From NCBI GenBank assembly GCA_025916135.1, contig CP104793.1, forward strand, positions 3,100,001-3,164,000: DNA of 64,000 bases. The letters run 5' to 3'. The DNA is from Rhodobacteraceae bacterium D3-12 (GTDB lineage Bacteria > Pseudomonadota > Alphaproteobacteria > Rhodobacterales > Rhodobacteraceae). Positions 20,845-29,581 of this stretch are shown here, one piece after another (position 1 is the stretch's first letter; each line of letters starts with the position of its first letter). The notes below the pieces were generated by a model. It did not search any database. It was given only the letters and a program-made list of their open reading frames with translations, and was not told where the DNA came from. The translations under genes were made by a program, and so were the position numbers.

Positions 20845-21732
20845 CTAGGCGGCCAGCAAGTTGCTTTGAATTCGCGACGCCAAGAAGTCAGACAAATCGC
20901 CGGACAACGCGCTTCGCTCAAGGGCGAAGGCCACGGTCGCTTGAACAAAGCCCTGTACCGAGCCACAGTCAAAGCGCTCGCCCTCAAAACGGTAACCTGT
21001 TACCGGTGTTGTCGGAATGTCCGCATTGATAGCATCGGTCAATTGAAGTTCGCCTCCAGCGCCCGGGCCAAGGTTGGCGAGTTGCTCGAAAATCGAGGGC
21101 TCCAACAGATATCGGCCGATGATAGCGTCGTTTGAGGGTGCGCTCCCGGGCGCAGGCTTCTCGACAAGTCGGCGTGCTTGCAGCGTGCGCCCCTTCGTAG
21201 CGATCGGATCAATAACTCCATAGGACGACACTTGTTGCGGCGAGACTTCCATTGTCGCGACCATGTGACCACGGTTGTATTTATGCTCCGAGATCATCTG
21301 CCCAAGGGCACCTCTGGGCGCATTTATAACATCGTCAGGCAACAACACCGCAAAAGGCTCATCGCCGACAAGATGACGGGCGAGGCCAACGGCATGACCC
21401 AATCCGCGCGGCGCACTCTGGCGGATAAACGCCAGACGACCCTCTGGAAGTCGCGTTCTTTCCAGCGCCTCCAGCGCGCTGGTTTTGCCATTGTCCTTGA
21501 GGCGCCTTTCGAGAGCCGAAGCGCTATCAAAGTAGTCTTCCAGCGGATTTTTTCCGGCAGCTGTGACGAAGATGAACTCTTCGATGCCCGCTGCGCGTGC
21601 CTCATCAATGGCATATTGAATGAGCGGGCGGTCAACGAGGGGAAGCATCTCCTTCGGGACTGATTTTGTCGCAGGGAGGAAGCGGGTACCGAGACCAGCA
21701 ACAGGAAAAACGGCTTTGCGGATATGTGTCAT
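20845..21732 (-). CDS. galU: UTP-glucose-1-phosphate uridylyltransferase
   Basis: Makes UDP-glucose from UTP and glucose 1-phosphate, a precursor for exopolysaccharide. The product is 295 residues. ATG at 21732 (MTHIRKAVFPVAGLGTRFLP) is chosen for its AAAGGA site. The nucleotide-binding loop GLGTRFLPATKSVPKEMLPL, the substrate region PRGLGHAVGLARHLVGDEPF and VLLPDDVINAP are all present. It follows the WecG/sugar-transferase fusion by 22 bases on the same strand, so the donor-making and priming steps are co-expressed. A chromosomal galU elsewhere may also exist. Confidence 0.95.
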   Translation of the reverse strand: MTHIRKAVFPVAGLGTRFLPATKSVPKEMLPLVDRPLIQYAIDEARAAGIEEFIFVTAAGKNPLEDYFDSASALERRLKDNGKTSALEALERTRLPEGRLAFIRQSAPRGLGHAVGLARHLVGDEPFAVLLPDDVINAPRGALGQMISEHKYNRGHMVATMEVSPQQVSSYGVIDPIATKGRTLQARRLVEKPAPGSAPSNDAIIGRYLLEPSIFEQLANLGPGAGGELQLTDAINADIPTTPVTGYRFEGERFDCGSVQGFVQATVAFALERSALSGDLSDFLASRIQSNLLAA

Positions 21733-21754
21733 AGTGGGTCCTTTCAGATGGGTG

Positions 21755-23170
21755 TTAGTATGCGCCACGACCGGTTATGACCGCGCGGAACGTGAGGAAG
21801 ATGAGGAAGAAATCCAGTAAGATCGTGCGCGAGCGCGTATAGGCGAAGTCCATGTCGATCATTTTTTCAAAGCCAATGTCGGCGCGTCCCGCGACTTGCC
21901 AAACTCCAGTAATCCCCGGCTTGACGGTCAGGCGATCAAGGGCACGTGGCGGATAAGCGGCGACCTCGCTTGGCAAGGCTGGTCGCGGGCCGACAATAGA
22001 CATGTCACCACGCAGAACATTGAAGATTTGCGGCAATTCATCAATGGATGTCGCCCGCAGAATGCGACCCAAACGTGTCACCCGCGGGTCTGTCTTGCTC
22101 TTGAAGCAAAGACCCTCCCGTTCTGATGTCGCTGCGAGTGTGGCATGCTGCTTGTGAGCGCCAACGTGCATCGAGCGAAACTTGATCATGTTGAACAGGG
22201 CCCCATCTTTTCCGACACGGCTCTGCACGTAAAAAACCGGCCCGCTGCTGTCGAGCTTTTGCAAGACCGCCAGAGCGATGAAAATGGGCGACAAAAGAAG
22301 AAGTGCGCAGGAGGAGATCGTCAAATCAAGCGCACGTCGTAGAGTGTCTGTCTGATTTGCACCAACTTTCTCACGCCACATAGCATGCGCAAGGAATGTC
22401 GCATTTCCGATCAGGTAACGGCGCGCCATTCGGCGCGGTTCCATAAGAAGCCGCCAACCCCATTCCATGCGCGCTTTTCGAACCAGCTTTGGCGCGCGGG
22501 TGACGTTCCCTGCGCAAAAATCAAAGAAAGCGCCGACACCGAGCAACAGGCCAGGGTTCAAACGGTCTGCGTTTTCGGCAAGCCAAACGTCCTGAAACGG
22601 TACGCCGAACGCGACCAGAAGGATATCGGCTTCGCTTTCGTTGATGTTCGCAATGACAGATGACGGGTCGGCCATATCGGCATATCCATTGGCCGTACCC
22701 GCAATGCGCAAACCAGGAATGTCCTGCACCAAACGCGCCGCCGCAGCATCGGCAGTTCCGGCGGTGCCCCCCAACAAGAAGACTGACAACGATCGGCGGG
22801 CCGCTTCTTCTAGAAGCTTCGGAATGAGGTCCGTACCATTCAGGTTCTGCGCAAGCGTTTCACCGCTCAATTTGGCCGCCAGCTCAACGCCAATGCCGTC
22901 GGGAAGGCGCAGTCCAGAAGTTGCGACGGCGGAGGCGTATGCAGTGTCCTTCCGGGCGACATTGCAACAATGCGCATTGATAAAGCAGGCGCGTGAGCAT
23001 GAAGGTGAAAGCAGCGCATCAATCGCACCTTGCGTGCTTGCATCAACCAACGTCATCCCCAAAGAAGGGATGAATTTGCTCATAGTTGAAGCTTTTTTTG
23101 TTCTCTGAAAGCCGAAGGTTGGTGTTAGCTTAGCGAATTGAAAATCCGCGTTGGGGGATTGGTAAGTCAT
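21755..23170 (-). CDS. WecG/TagA-type glycosyltransferase fused to a priming sugar transferase
   Basis: A two-domain protein of about 471 residues. The N-terminal half is a GT26 (WecG/TagA/CpsF) glycosyltransferase, with LRLPDGIGVELAAKLSG, SVFLLGGTAGTADAAA and LLLVAFGVPFQDVWLAE. The C-terminal half is a bacterial sugar transferase of the WbaP/ExoY type, without the extra N-terminal membrane spans. It has one hydrophobic segment (ISSCALLLLSPIFIALAVL), FNMIKFRSMHV, TSIDELPQIFNVLRGDMSI and KPGITGVWQVAGRADIGF. The fusion would put the first (phosphosugar to undecaprenyl phosphate) and second transfer steps on one chain. Start is uncertain: ATG at 23170 is used, 23083 is possible. It diverges from the response regulator across a gap with an operator. 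Confidence 0.85.
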   Translation of the reverse strand: MTYQSPNADFQFAKLTPTFGFQRTKKASTMSKFIPSLGMTLVDASTQGAIDALLSPSCSRACFINAHCCNVARKDTAYASAVATSGLRLPDGIGVELAAKLSGETLAQNLNGTDLIPKLLEEAARRSLSVFLLGGTAGTADAAAARLVQDIPGLRIAGTANGYADMADPSSVIANINESEADILLVAFGVPFQDVWLAENADRLNPGLLLGVGAFFDFCAGNVTRAPKLVRKARMEWGWRLLMEPRRMARRYLIGNATFLAHAMWREKVGANQTDTLRRALDLTISSCALLLLSPIFIALAVLQKLDSSGPVFYVQSRVGKDGALFNMIKFRSMHVGAHKQHATLAATSEREGLCFKSKTDPRVTRLGRILRATSIDELPQIFNVLRGDMSIVGPRPALPSEVAAYPPRALDRLTVKPGITGVWQVAGRADIGFEKMIDMDFAYTRSRTILLDFFLIFLTFRAVITGRGAY

Positions 23171-23314
23171 GTGTCTGGTCTTTCGCTTCAATGTGATTGA
23201 CCTAAGACTGGGGCATGACGACACACGGCTCAACTGAGCGGACGGACAGTGTTTAGAAACAAGGGATGCCCACCCCCTCCGATCGAAAAAATGTTTGTTA
23301 ACGATGCGTCATCA

Positions 23315-23332
23315 CCTATCCAATAGGGTAGA
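23315..23332. promoter_or_regulatory. Operator palindrome, site 3 (upstream of the response regulator)
   Basis: CCTATCCAATAGGGTAGA matches CCTATCC-N4-GGATAGG at 12 of 14 positions. It lies 84 bases upstream of the LuxR-type response regulator start and about 145 bases upstream of the divergent fused transferase, suggesting autoregulation and possibly control of both directions. Confidence 0.55.
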
Positions 23333-23416
23333 AAAGCCTATGCTAAATTGAAGAAAATTTGCCGTGATTTCGTCACGATGTGTCAGTAAAGAGGCCAGAA
23401 CCAAGGAGTTCCACGA

Positions 23417-24058
23417 ATGCGTGTTTTGATTGCCGACGACCACGACTTGCTGCGCGACACTCTCGTTCTGTTCTTGCAAGGCCAAGGCAACATAGAAACG
23501 CAAATCGCGGCTGATCTTGATGAGGCGTGTTCGATCATCGAAGCGGAAGACGCGTTTGATCTGGTTTTGCTCGATTACAACATGCCGGGAATGAACGGCC
23601 TGGAAGGCCTGACCAAAGCAATGTCATTAAAGGGAGGGCAACGAGTTGCCCTCATGTCGGGGCAAGCCACTCGGAAGGTCGCGGAGGAAGCTCTTGAAGC
23701 AGGTGCAGCAGGGTTTGTTCCCAAAACGCTCTCTGCAAAGTCGATGGTGAATGCGGTTCGCTTCATGGCCATGGGTGAGCAATATGCACCAATCGACTTT
23801 ATGACAGCCACTCCGGACGAGCCGGTTAACGCGCTGGCCGAAAAACTATCGCCACGCGAGTTGCAGGTTCTTGAGGGGCTGACTGAAGGCAAGTCGAACA
23901 AGGAGATCGCGCGGGATCTGGACATTCAGGAACCCACGGTCAAGCTTCACATGAAAACCCTCTATCGCAAGCTCGGCGCTGCCAACCGTACTCAGGCTGC
24001 TCTGATTGCGCGCGAAGCTGGCCTGTTTACAGATACCCTAAAGGATAGGTTCGGCTGA
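23417..24058 (+). CDS. LuxR/NarL-type response regulator
   Basis: A 213-residue two-component output regulator. The receiver domain has acidic Asp7 and Asp8, phosphoacceptor Asp53 in VLLDYNMPGMNG, and Lys103 in VPKT. The C-terminal LuxR helix-turn-helix (about 148-205) reads LSPRELQVLEGLTEGKSNKE and PTVKLHMKTLYRKLGAANRT. ATG at 23417 has AAGGAG 9 bases upstream. It lies in the middle of the polysaccharide locus with an operator-like palindrome 84 bases upstream and another overlapping its own 3' end before wzz. It is the most likely binder of the shared 18-bp site and the likely phosphate acceptor from the hybrid kinase; both are inferences. Confidence 0.93.
   Translation: MRVLIADDHDLLRDTLVLFLQGQGNIETQIAADLDEACSIIEAEDAFDLVLLDYNMPGMNGLEGLTKAMSLKGGQRVALMSGQATRKVAEEALEAGAAGFVPKTLSAKSMVNAVRFMAMGEQYAPIDFMTATPDEPVNALAEKLSPRELQVLEGLTEGKSNKEIARDLDIQEPTVKLHMKTLYRKLGAANRTQAALIAREAGLFTDTLKDRFG
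24032..24049. promoter_or_regulatory. Operator palindrome, site 4 (upstream of wzz)
   Basis: GATACCCTAAAGGATAGG matches CCTATCC-N4-GGATAGG at 11 of 14 positions, with a perfect right arm. It lies inside the last codons of the response regulator gene and 91 bases before the preferred wzz start (70 before the alternative), the same spacing as the other sites. Confidence 0.5.
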
Positions 24059-24140
24059 CCATCTGCGTGACGGACCAAGCCAGCTGCGCGGGCGAAACCG
24101 TCAACAAAGTGGGCTAGGTATGGGTCATGGAGTACCTGTA

Positions 24141-25595
24141 ATGCATCTCACTTTGCCCAGACTATCAAGACTGACCTTGCCCGTTATAAAATACCGCGCA
24201 AGCGTAGAACGTATTTTCTTAGGCGGCCGCCTTCACGATTGGGGACGGCTACCGCGCTACGCTGCGTTTGCCGCCCTTGGCGGCGTGCTCATTTGGATGC
24301 CCATCACAGGGTATCTGAAATCGGCACCTGTGGTTTACAAGTCTCATGCTTCGCTCATTCTGCCTGGGTCCGGTGCTTCGGCCTCGATGAACCTTACCGG
24401 GATCGGGCAGGCATCATCTTATGCGAATTCGGCCTTCGCCAGCAATTCCGTCAGCCCGACAGAAACCTACAAGCGGCTGCTCAACGCTGACCGCATTCTG
24501 GAAACGGCAAGAAAATCGCTAGGCGAAACACGGGCAGAGTTTGGCAAGCCACGGGTAAATCTTGTTGACCAGACAAGTCTCATTCATGTGGAGATGGCTG
24601 GCTACAGCCCTAAACAGTCGCAGGCGCGTTCTAATGCCCTGCTCACAGCCTTCTTTAGCGAACTCAAAGCCCTGCGGAGCGACGAACAGCGCACGCGCGA
24701 AGACAGTGGCTTGGTTGCGATCAATGACTATCGAAAGTCCGTTGCGACGACGCGCGCAGACATTGAGCGGCTCCAAAAGACCTCAGGACTGATCTCGCCT
24801 GAGCAGTATGACGAGTTGCTCAGCGGTGCGAACGCATCGGAGATCGAATTGCATCGATTGTCTGCGGTGCTTAGCGATCGAACCCAAACAGTGCGGGCGC
24901 TTGAAACCGCGTTGAATTTGCCCGCCAACTTGGCGGCCGTCACGCTCAAGCTGTTTGCCGATGCAGAATTTGTTTCGTTGAATGCCGAACGCGCCACATT
25001 CGCCGCTAAACTGGCTGATCTGAGCTCGCAATATGGGCGCAATCACCCCAAGGTTCAGGCACGACAACTTGCGTATAAAGCCGCACTGGCAGGGGCGACG
25101 AGCCGCGCCCGGCAAGTTACAGGCATGACCGATGAACAGTTGGCGCGTCTTGATTTCGCTCCAGATGGCGCACGTGCAGAGTTGCTGGCACGCTTGGTTA
25201 GACAAGAAGCCGAACGCGCAGGCATGCAAAGCCAATACGAAGTACAGAAAGCGCGTCTGGAAAAGCAGCGTAAACTCATCACTCAACTGGCAGCACCAGC
25301 CGCAAGACTGCAAGATCTTCAACGCGATTTCACAGTTGCAGAAGCCGTCTTTGCATCGGCGATCGCTCGCAGCCAGACGAGCAAATCAGATGTCTATGCA
25401 TCGTACCCATTGGTGCAGGTTTTAGAAAACCCATCGTTGCCTGAAAAGCCGACCTCGCCAAACCGTAAGATCGCCGTTGCAGCAGGCATTGCCGCATCAT
25501 TTTGTTTGCTTGTCGGCTTGGGCTTGGGTTGGATTCGCCTTGCTCTCATCACCAAATTGCGCCGCAAGCCTGAAGATCGCGCAGATGTCGTTTAA
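24141..25595 (+). CDS. Wzz/GumC-like polysaccharide chain-length protein
   Basis: A 484-residue inner-membrane polysaccharide co-polymerase. ATG at 24141 (MHLTLPRLSRL) is preferred for GGAG 8 bases upstream; ATG at 24120 would add 7 residues. One membrane segment lies near residue 45 (YAAFAALGGVLIWMPITGYL). A long periplasmic coiled-coil-rich domain follows. The C-terminal membrane segment (IAVAAGIAASFCLLVGLGLG) is preceded by the Pro-rich PSLPEKPTSPNRK typical of the family. No Walker motif or tyrosine-rich tail is present, so it is not a BY-kinase fusion. It overlaps the wzy-like gene by 11 bases. It is predicted to set polymer length with that polymerase. Confidence 0.88.
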   Translation: MHLTLPRLSRLTLPVIKYRASVERIFLGGRLHDWGRLPRYAAFAALGGVLIWMPITGYLKSAPVVYKSHASLILPGSGASASMNLTGIGQASSYANSAFASNSVSPTETYKRLLNADRILETARKSLGETRAEFGKPRVNLVDQTSLIHVEMAGYSPKQSQARSNALLTAFFSELKALRSDEQRTREDSGLVAINDYRKSVATTRADIERLQKTSGLISPEQYDELLSGANASEIELHRLSAVLSDRTQTVRALETALNLPANLAAVTLKLFADAEFVSLNAERATFAAKLADLSSQYGRNHPKVQARQLAYKAALAGATSRARQVTGMTDEQLARLDFAPDGARAELLARLVRQEAERAGMQSQYEVQKARLEKQRKLITQLAAPAARLQDLQRDFTVAEAVFASAIARSQTSKSDVYASYPLVQVLENPSLPEKPTSPNRKIAVAAGIAASFCLLVGLGLGWIRLALITKLRRKPEDRADVV

Positions 25596-26854
25596 TCCAA
25601 TTGAGCGGCTCATCTTCAAGACGATGGCATTCACTTGGCTGTTTTATGCCGTGGGTGCTCTCTACGTGGTCGGCCCAGTGCTCGCCTGGACGCTCGCCGG
25701 CTTCGCGTTTCTATGCCTCTACCTCGGAGATATAGTGCGCGAGGACATGCGCGCGACAGGGCCCATTCCTCCGCTAGTTTGGGCTTGGATCCTCGGTATG
25801 TGTGTTATGCTGATCGCTCTTTGGGTTGGTCACCTAGACTGGGGTTTAGGGCTGAAGCAGACGATCAAGTCATCAATCGGCTGGGCCAAAGGTTGGGCGC
25901 TTTTGGCTTTATTCCCACTTGCAGGCGCTGTGCTTCCGATCCGCCGTGAAGTTTTGATACGCGGGCAAAGCATTGTCGGAGCTTTCACGCTCGCCCTCGC
26001 CCCCTTGCTGTTGGCCGCGCCCTATTTGGGGCTACCTGAACGAGTTTTTACCTCTCCGCTCAAAGCAATCGGCGGGCCAGGGCCGAGTATTTTACCATGT
26101 TTCTCTTTACCTTCGACCCAGCCAGTTGGACGCCACGCTGGCAGTTTTATGCGCCGTGGTCACCCTTTGCTGCGTTGTTGGGGGTTGTTAGCGTGCTTTT
26201 TGCATTGGAAGAGACGGACAAAAAATGGATGGCAATTGGCCTTGCTGCCGGGCTGCTCATGATCTTTGCGTCGAAGTCTCGCATGGGGTTGGTCGGCTTG
26301 GTGGCCTGCACGACTTTGCCCCGTTTGATGCCGCTGATCTTGCGTGGTTGGGCTTGGAATGTTGTGGCCGTACTGTCTGCTTCATTGGCTGTTTGGGGGC
26401 GGCGCTGCTTCAACTTTTCCAAGATGGTGTCAGCACCTTTAAGGGGGCAAGAGCAGACAGCACACGCGTGCGCGAAACACTTCAGAGGATAGCTTACGAG
26501 CGATGGTCTAACGAAGCTGTCTGGTTTGGGCATGGCACGGTACACCCGGGGCCGCACGTTGTTGAATACATGCCAATCGGCAGTCATCACACATGGTATG
26601 GGTTGCTTTTTGTCAAAGGGCTGGTTGGCTTCATGGCGCTTCTTATTCCGATGTTGTGGCATACGCTTTTTGTCATGCAACAAGCCGCGATATCGCCCAA
26701 AGGGAGGCTCCCCATGGGTATCATGTTAACGCTGATCCTGTTGTCGTTCGGCGAAAACTTGGAAATCGAAGTCTATTTGTTGTGGCCAGCACTTCTCCTT
26801 CTTGGCGTGCATATTCATGAGGTCCGTTCGCTAAAAGCTAGTACCTCTGCTTAA
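25585..26854 (+). CDS. Wzy/O-antigen ligase-like polymerase, two frameshifts
   Basis: A polytopic membrane protein of about 423 residues after repair, of the Wzy/WaaL (O-antigen ligase) superfamily. It begins with ATG at 25585 inside the wzz 3' end. It passes through LIFKTMAFTWLFYAVGALYV, breaks near 26083 (GGGCC probably GGGCCC, giving PGPEYFTMFLFTFDPASW), and breaks again near 26393 in the TTTGGGGG run before GAALLQLFQDGVSTFKG. The periplasmic loop RIAYERWSNEAVWFGHG and MPIGSHHTWYGLLFVKGLVG is the ligase/polymerase signature. About ten hydrophobic helices are visible. It is likely the polymerase that joins repeat units in the periplasm. Confidence 0.8.
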
Positions 26855-27114
26855 GGCAGAGCTTTCGAAGTCGGCTTGGATCGACCTGCGGACCTACCGA
26901 CGAAGAGCGCTTTCTGCCACGAGGCTTTCCGCAAAGGCTTTGCTCCCACGTTGACCAAGAATGACATCTACAAATCTAAGGGCAACGCAAATTGGATTTG
27001 GAAGGGTGTTGCCTATCCTTATGCAACACAAATACTGTAGCTTAATTGCGAAGCGCTCAATCGTTTCAGATCAAATGCGGGTCATGTTACCGGGCCAGCA
27101 GCGAGGAGTTTTGA

Positions 27115-28119
27115 ATGAGTGACAGGTCTACGCCGCAAGCAATCATACAGGACCACGCTGCCTATATGAACGGAACGCACGAGTTCCAGGCGGATATCGA
27201 GCTGCTCGCGAACAGTGCCTTGATCGGCACAATTCTCGAAACTGTCATGCTGGCCACGAACATGCGTTTTGCCGCCGTTGCGCGGGTGACGGCTGATCGG
27301 TGGGTGGCGTGTCGAACCGTGGATGAGGTCAACTTTGGATTGGAGCCCGGTGACGAAATTGAGATCCAATCGACCTTCTGCCAATCGGTTCGCGAAACCT
27401 CAGAAAAGGTGATGTTTAACGACACGGCGACCGATGAGGTCTATCAAGGTCATCCGATCGCGGCCAAATTCGGCATCATCAGCTATGCCTCCATCCCCAT
27501 CCATCGCAGTGACGGCACGTTTTTCGGCACATTGTGTGCGATTGATACACAGCCCCGCGATGTAAAACACCCACGTGCGGTCGCAATGCTTGAGATCTTT
27601 GCCGACATAATTGGCCAAAGCCTCGAGACAGAGGAGCGGTTGGATGCACATGAAGACATGATCGCACACGAGCGCAATCTGAGCCGAATTCAAGAGGAGT
27701 TTGTTGCAGTGTTGGGTCACGACCTGCGCAACCCGATAGCGGCGCTTGACGCCGGTTTCAGGCATTTGAACCGCGAGCCTTTGACAGAAAAAGCACAAAC
27801 GATCCTTCCTATGATGCGCTCCTCGCTGCGCCGGATGAATGATCTGATCGAAAATATATTGCTCCACGCCAAGGCGCGGTTGGGTGGCGGCATCCGCATT
27901 TCGTCTCAGGTCGACGCGCCTCTTGGTAAGGCGATAACCCAAGTCGTTGAGGAAGTTCGCGCAGCGTCGCCAGAGCGTGAGGTCGAACTTGAGATGTCGA
28001 TTGAGCAGCCGGTTAGCTGCGACGCCCCGCGCGTCGCTCAAGCAATCTCGAACTTGCTGTCAAATGCCGTTCGATACGGTGTCAGTCGTCATATAAAATG
28101 GGACATCAGAGCGGCTTGA
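27115..28119 (+). pseudogene. GAF-domain histidine kinase truncated by IS insertion
   Basis: A cytosolic sensor kinase with a GAF domain (about 40-170; FGIISYASIPIHRSDGTFFG). HisKA has His in VAVLGHDLRNPIAALDAGF, and the HATPase domain begins but stops after the N-box (AQAISNLLSNAVRYG). At 28080 the IS3-family element starts, so the last 13 codons are IS sequence and the ATP-binding G boxes are missing. The protein cannot be an active kinase as it stands. A half operator (CCTATCC at 27012-27018) lies 96 bases upstream. The missing 3' end is not found on the far side of the IS, so more than simple insertion occurred. Confidence 0.85.
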
Positions 28120-28152
28120 ACATTGGAGGCTCTGGTTCGGTTGCGTGATTGA

Positions 28153-29133
28153 TTATGCGGCTTGTTTTTGATGTTGCAAGCGGCGTTGTCGGATCGTCAG
28201 TTTCTTGATCTTCTCCCTTTCTCTCAGAATGGCTTTGTCCCGTCCAAAGTAGACGTCGGCGGGTGTGACGTTATTCAGGCTCTCGTGGTAGCGCTGGTTG
28301 TTGTAGTAGTCGACGAAGGCCCCGATCTGTCGCTCGAGATCACCGGGCAGGTAGTAATTCTCCAGCAGAACACGGTTCTTCATGGTCTGATGCCATCGTT
28401 CTATTTTGCCTTGGGTTTGCGGGTGGAATGGCGCTCCGCGAACGTGGTCCATCTTCTGATCCTCCAGCCATTTGGCCAGATCGCCAGAGATGTAACAGGA
28501 TCCGTTGTCGCTGAGCAGACGGGGTTTGTGTCGGACCACGGCCTGGTCGCAGCCCGATGCCTGAAGCGCCAGCTCGATCGTGCTGGTCACATCCTCGGCC
28601 CGCATGTTCGTGCAGAGCTTCCAGGCGATGATGTAGCGGCTGTAGTCGTCGAGGATGGTGGACAGGTAATACCAGCCCCAGCCAATGATCTTGAAGTAGG
28701 TGAAGTCAGTCTGCCACATCTGGTTGATGGCGGTGGTCTTGTCCGTGAACTCATCGGCGGCCTTGATCACCACGTAGTCCGGCGCAGTAATCAGATCAGC
28801 GGCTTTCAGGATGCGGTAAACCGATGATTCAGAGACAAAATATCGCTTCTCATCGGTATATTTAACGGCCAGCTCGCGTGTGGTCAGTGCCTCATGCTCC
28901 AACGCAAACTCGATCAGATCGTCACGGCGGATATCAGGGATGCGGTTCCAGACCGACTTTGGACGTGGCGAACGATCTGCCAAGGCATCCAAGCCACCTT
29001 CGACATATCGGTCATACCATCGGTAAAATGTGGTGCGCGGGATGCCCAGCATATCAAGGGTCTTCTTGGTTGGCAGATGCGACCCTTCAACTGTGCGAAT
29101 GATCTCCAACTTCTCGGTTGCTGGATACCTCAT
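28153..29133 (-). CDS. IS3-family transposase OrfB (DDE integrase), copy 1
   Basis: A 326-residue catalytic subunit of the IS3-type transposase. The N-terminal helix-turn-helix is LDMLGIPRTTFYRWYDRY. The rve integrase core has the catalytic triad: Asp in MWQTDFTYFKI, Asp in LLSDNGSCYI and Glu in QGKIERWHQTMKN. In IS3 elements the active form is an OrfAB fusion made by -1 frameshifting in an A run. In this copy the run has six A, which puts orfB out of the -1 frame relative to orfA. Protein sequence is identical to the copy at 46111-47091. Confidence 0.92.
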   Translation of the reverse strand: MRYPATEKLEIIRTVEGSHLPTKKTLDMLGIPRTTFYRWYDRYVEGGLDALADRSPRPKSVWNRIPDIRRDDLIEFALEHEALTTRELAVKYTDEKRYFVSESSVYRILKAADLITAPDYVVIKAADEFTDKTTAINQMWQTDFTYFKIIGWGWYYLSTILDDYSRYIIAWKLCTNMRAEDVTSTIELALQASGCDQAVVRHKPRLLSDNGSCYISGDLAKWLEDQKMDHVRGAPFHPQTQGKIERWHQTMKNRVLLENYYLPGDLERQIGAFVDYYNNQRYHESLNNVTPADVYFGRDKAILREREKIKKLTIRQRRLQHQKQAA

Positions 29134-29155
29134 TCCTCGAACTCCCCAGCCCCTG

Positions 29156-29503
29156 TCATGCTTTTTTGAGCAGACGGTTTTCCAAGGTGAGGTCGGCCAC
29201 GCATTCCTTCAGGGCCATGGCCTCAGATCTCAACTCCTTCACCTCAGGCGATGTCGCTTGACGCGCCGTGTCGCCGGAAAGACGACGCTTTCCAGCCTCA
29301 AGGAATTCCTTCGACCAAGTGTAATACAGGCTGTCAGAAATACCCTCGCGGCGACATAACGCCGAGATGCTTTCCTCCCCGCGCAATCCGGCCAAAACAA
29401 TGCGGATCTTCTCCTCCGCCGAGTAGGTCTGGCGGGTCTTGCGGCGGATGTTTTTGACCAGCTTGTCAGCTGCGCCTTTCGATGTTCCGGGCTTCTTGTT
29501 CAT
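29156..29503 (-). CDS. IS3-family transposase OrfA, copy 1
   Basis: A 115-residue DNA-binding subunit with a helix-turn-helix (QTYSAEEKIRIVLAGLRGEE, then ISALCRREGISDSLYYTWSK) and a C-terminal leucine-zipper helix ending ENRLLKK. It binds the IS ends. Here it stops as LLKKA because of the six-A run at 29162-29167. The same gene in copy 2 continues as LLKKSMTGAGEFEE. Otherwise it is the same protein. Confidence 0.9.
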   Translation of the reverse strand: MNKKPGTSKGAADKLVKNIRRKTRQTYSAEEKIRIVLAGLRGEESISALCRREGISDSLYYTWSKEFLEAGKRRLSGDTARQATSPEVKELRSEAMALKECVADLTLENRLLKKA

Positions 29504-29581
29504 CTTCGCTCCTTAAAGGCTACGATGAACCAGAAACCCTCCGTTATTCAAATCCTCATATCTGTCCCATAGGTGCTGACG

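Noticed and set aside
26867-27040. Open stretch after the wzy-like stop, in the same frame, ending in NDIYKSKGNANWIWKGVAYP
   Set aside because: Composition looks protein-like but there is no start codon with a ribosome-binding site, no recognisable family, and the CCTATCC half-site lies inside it. It may be a gene remnant; evidence is too thin to annotate.
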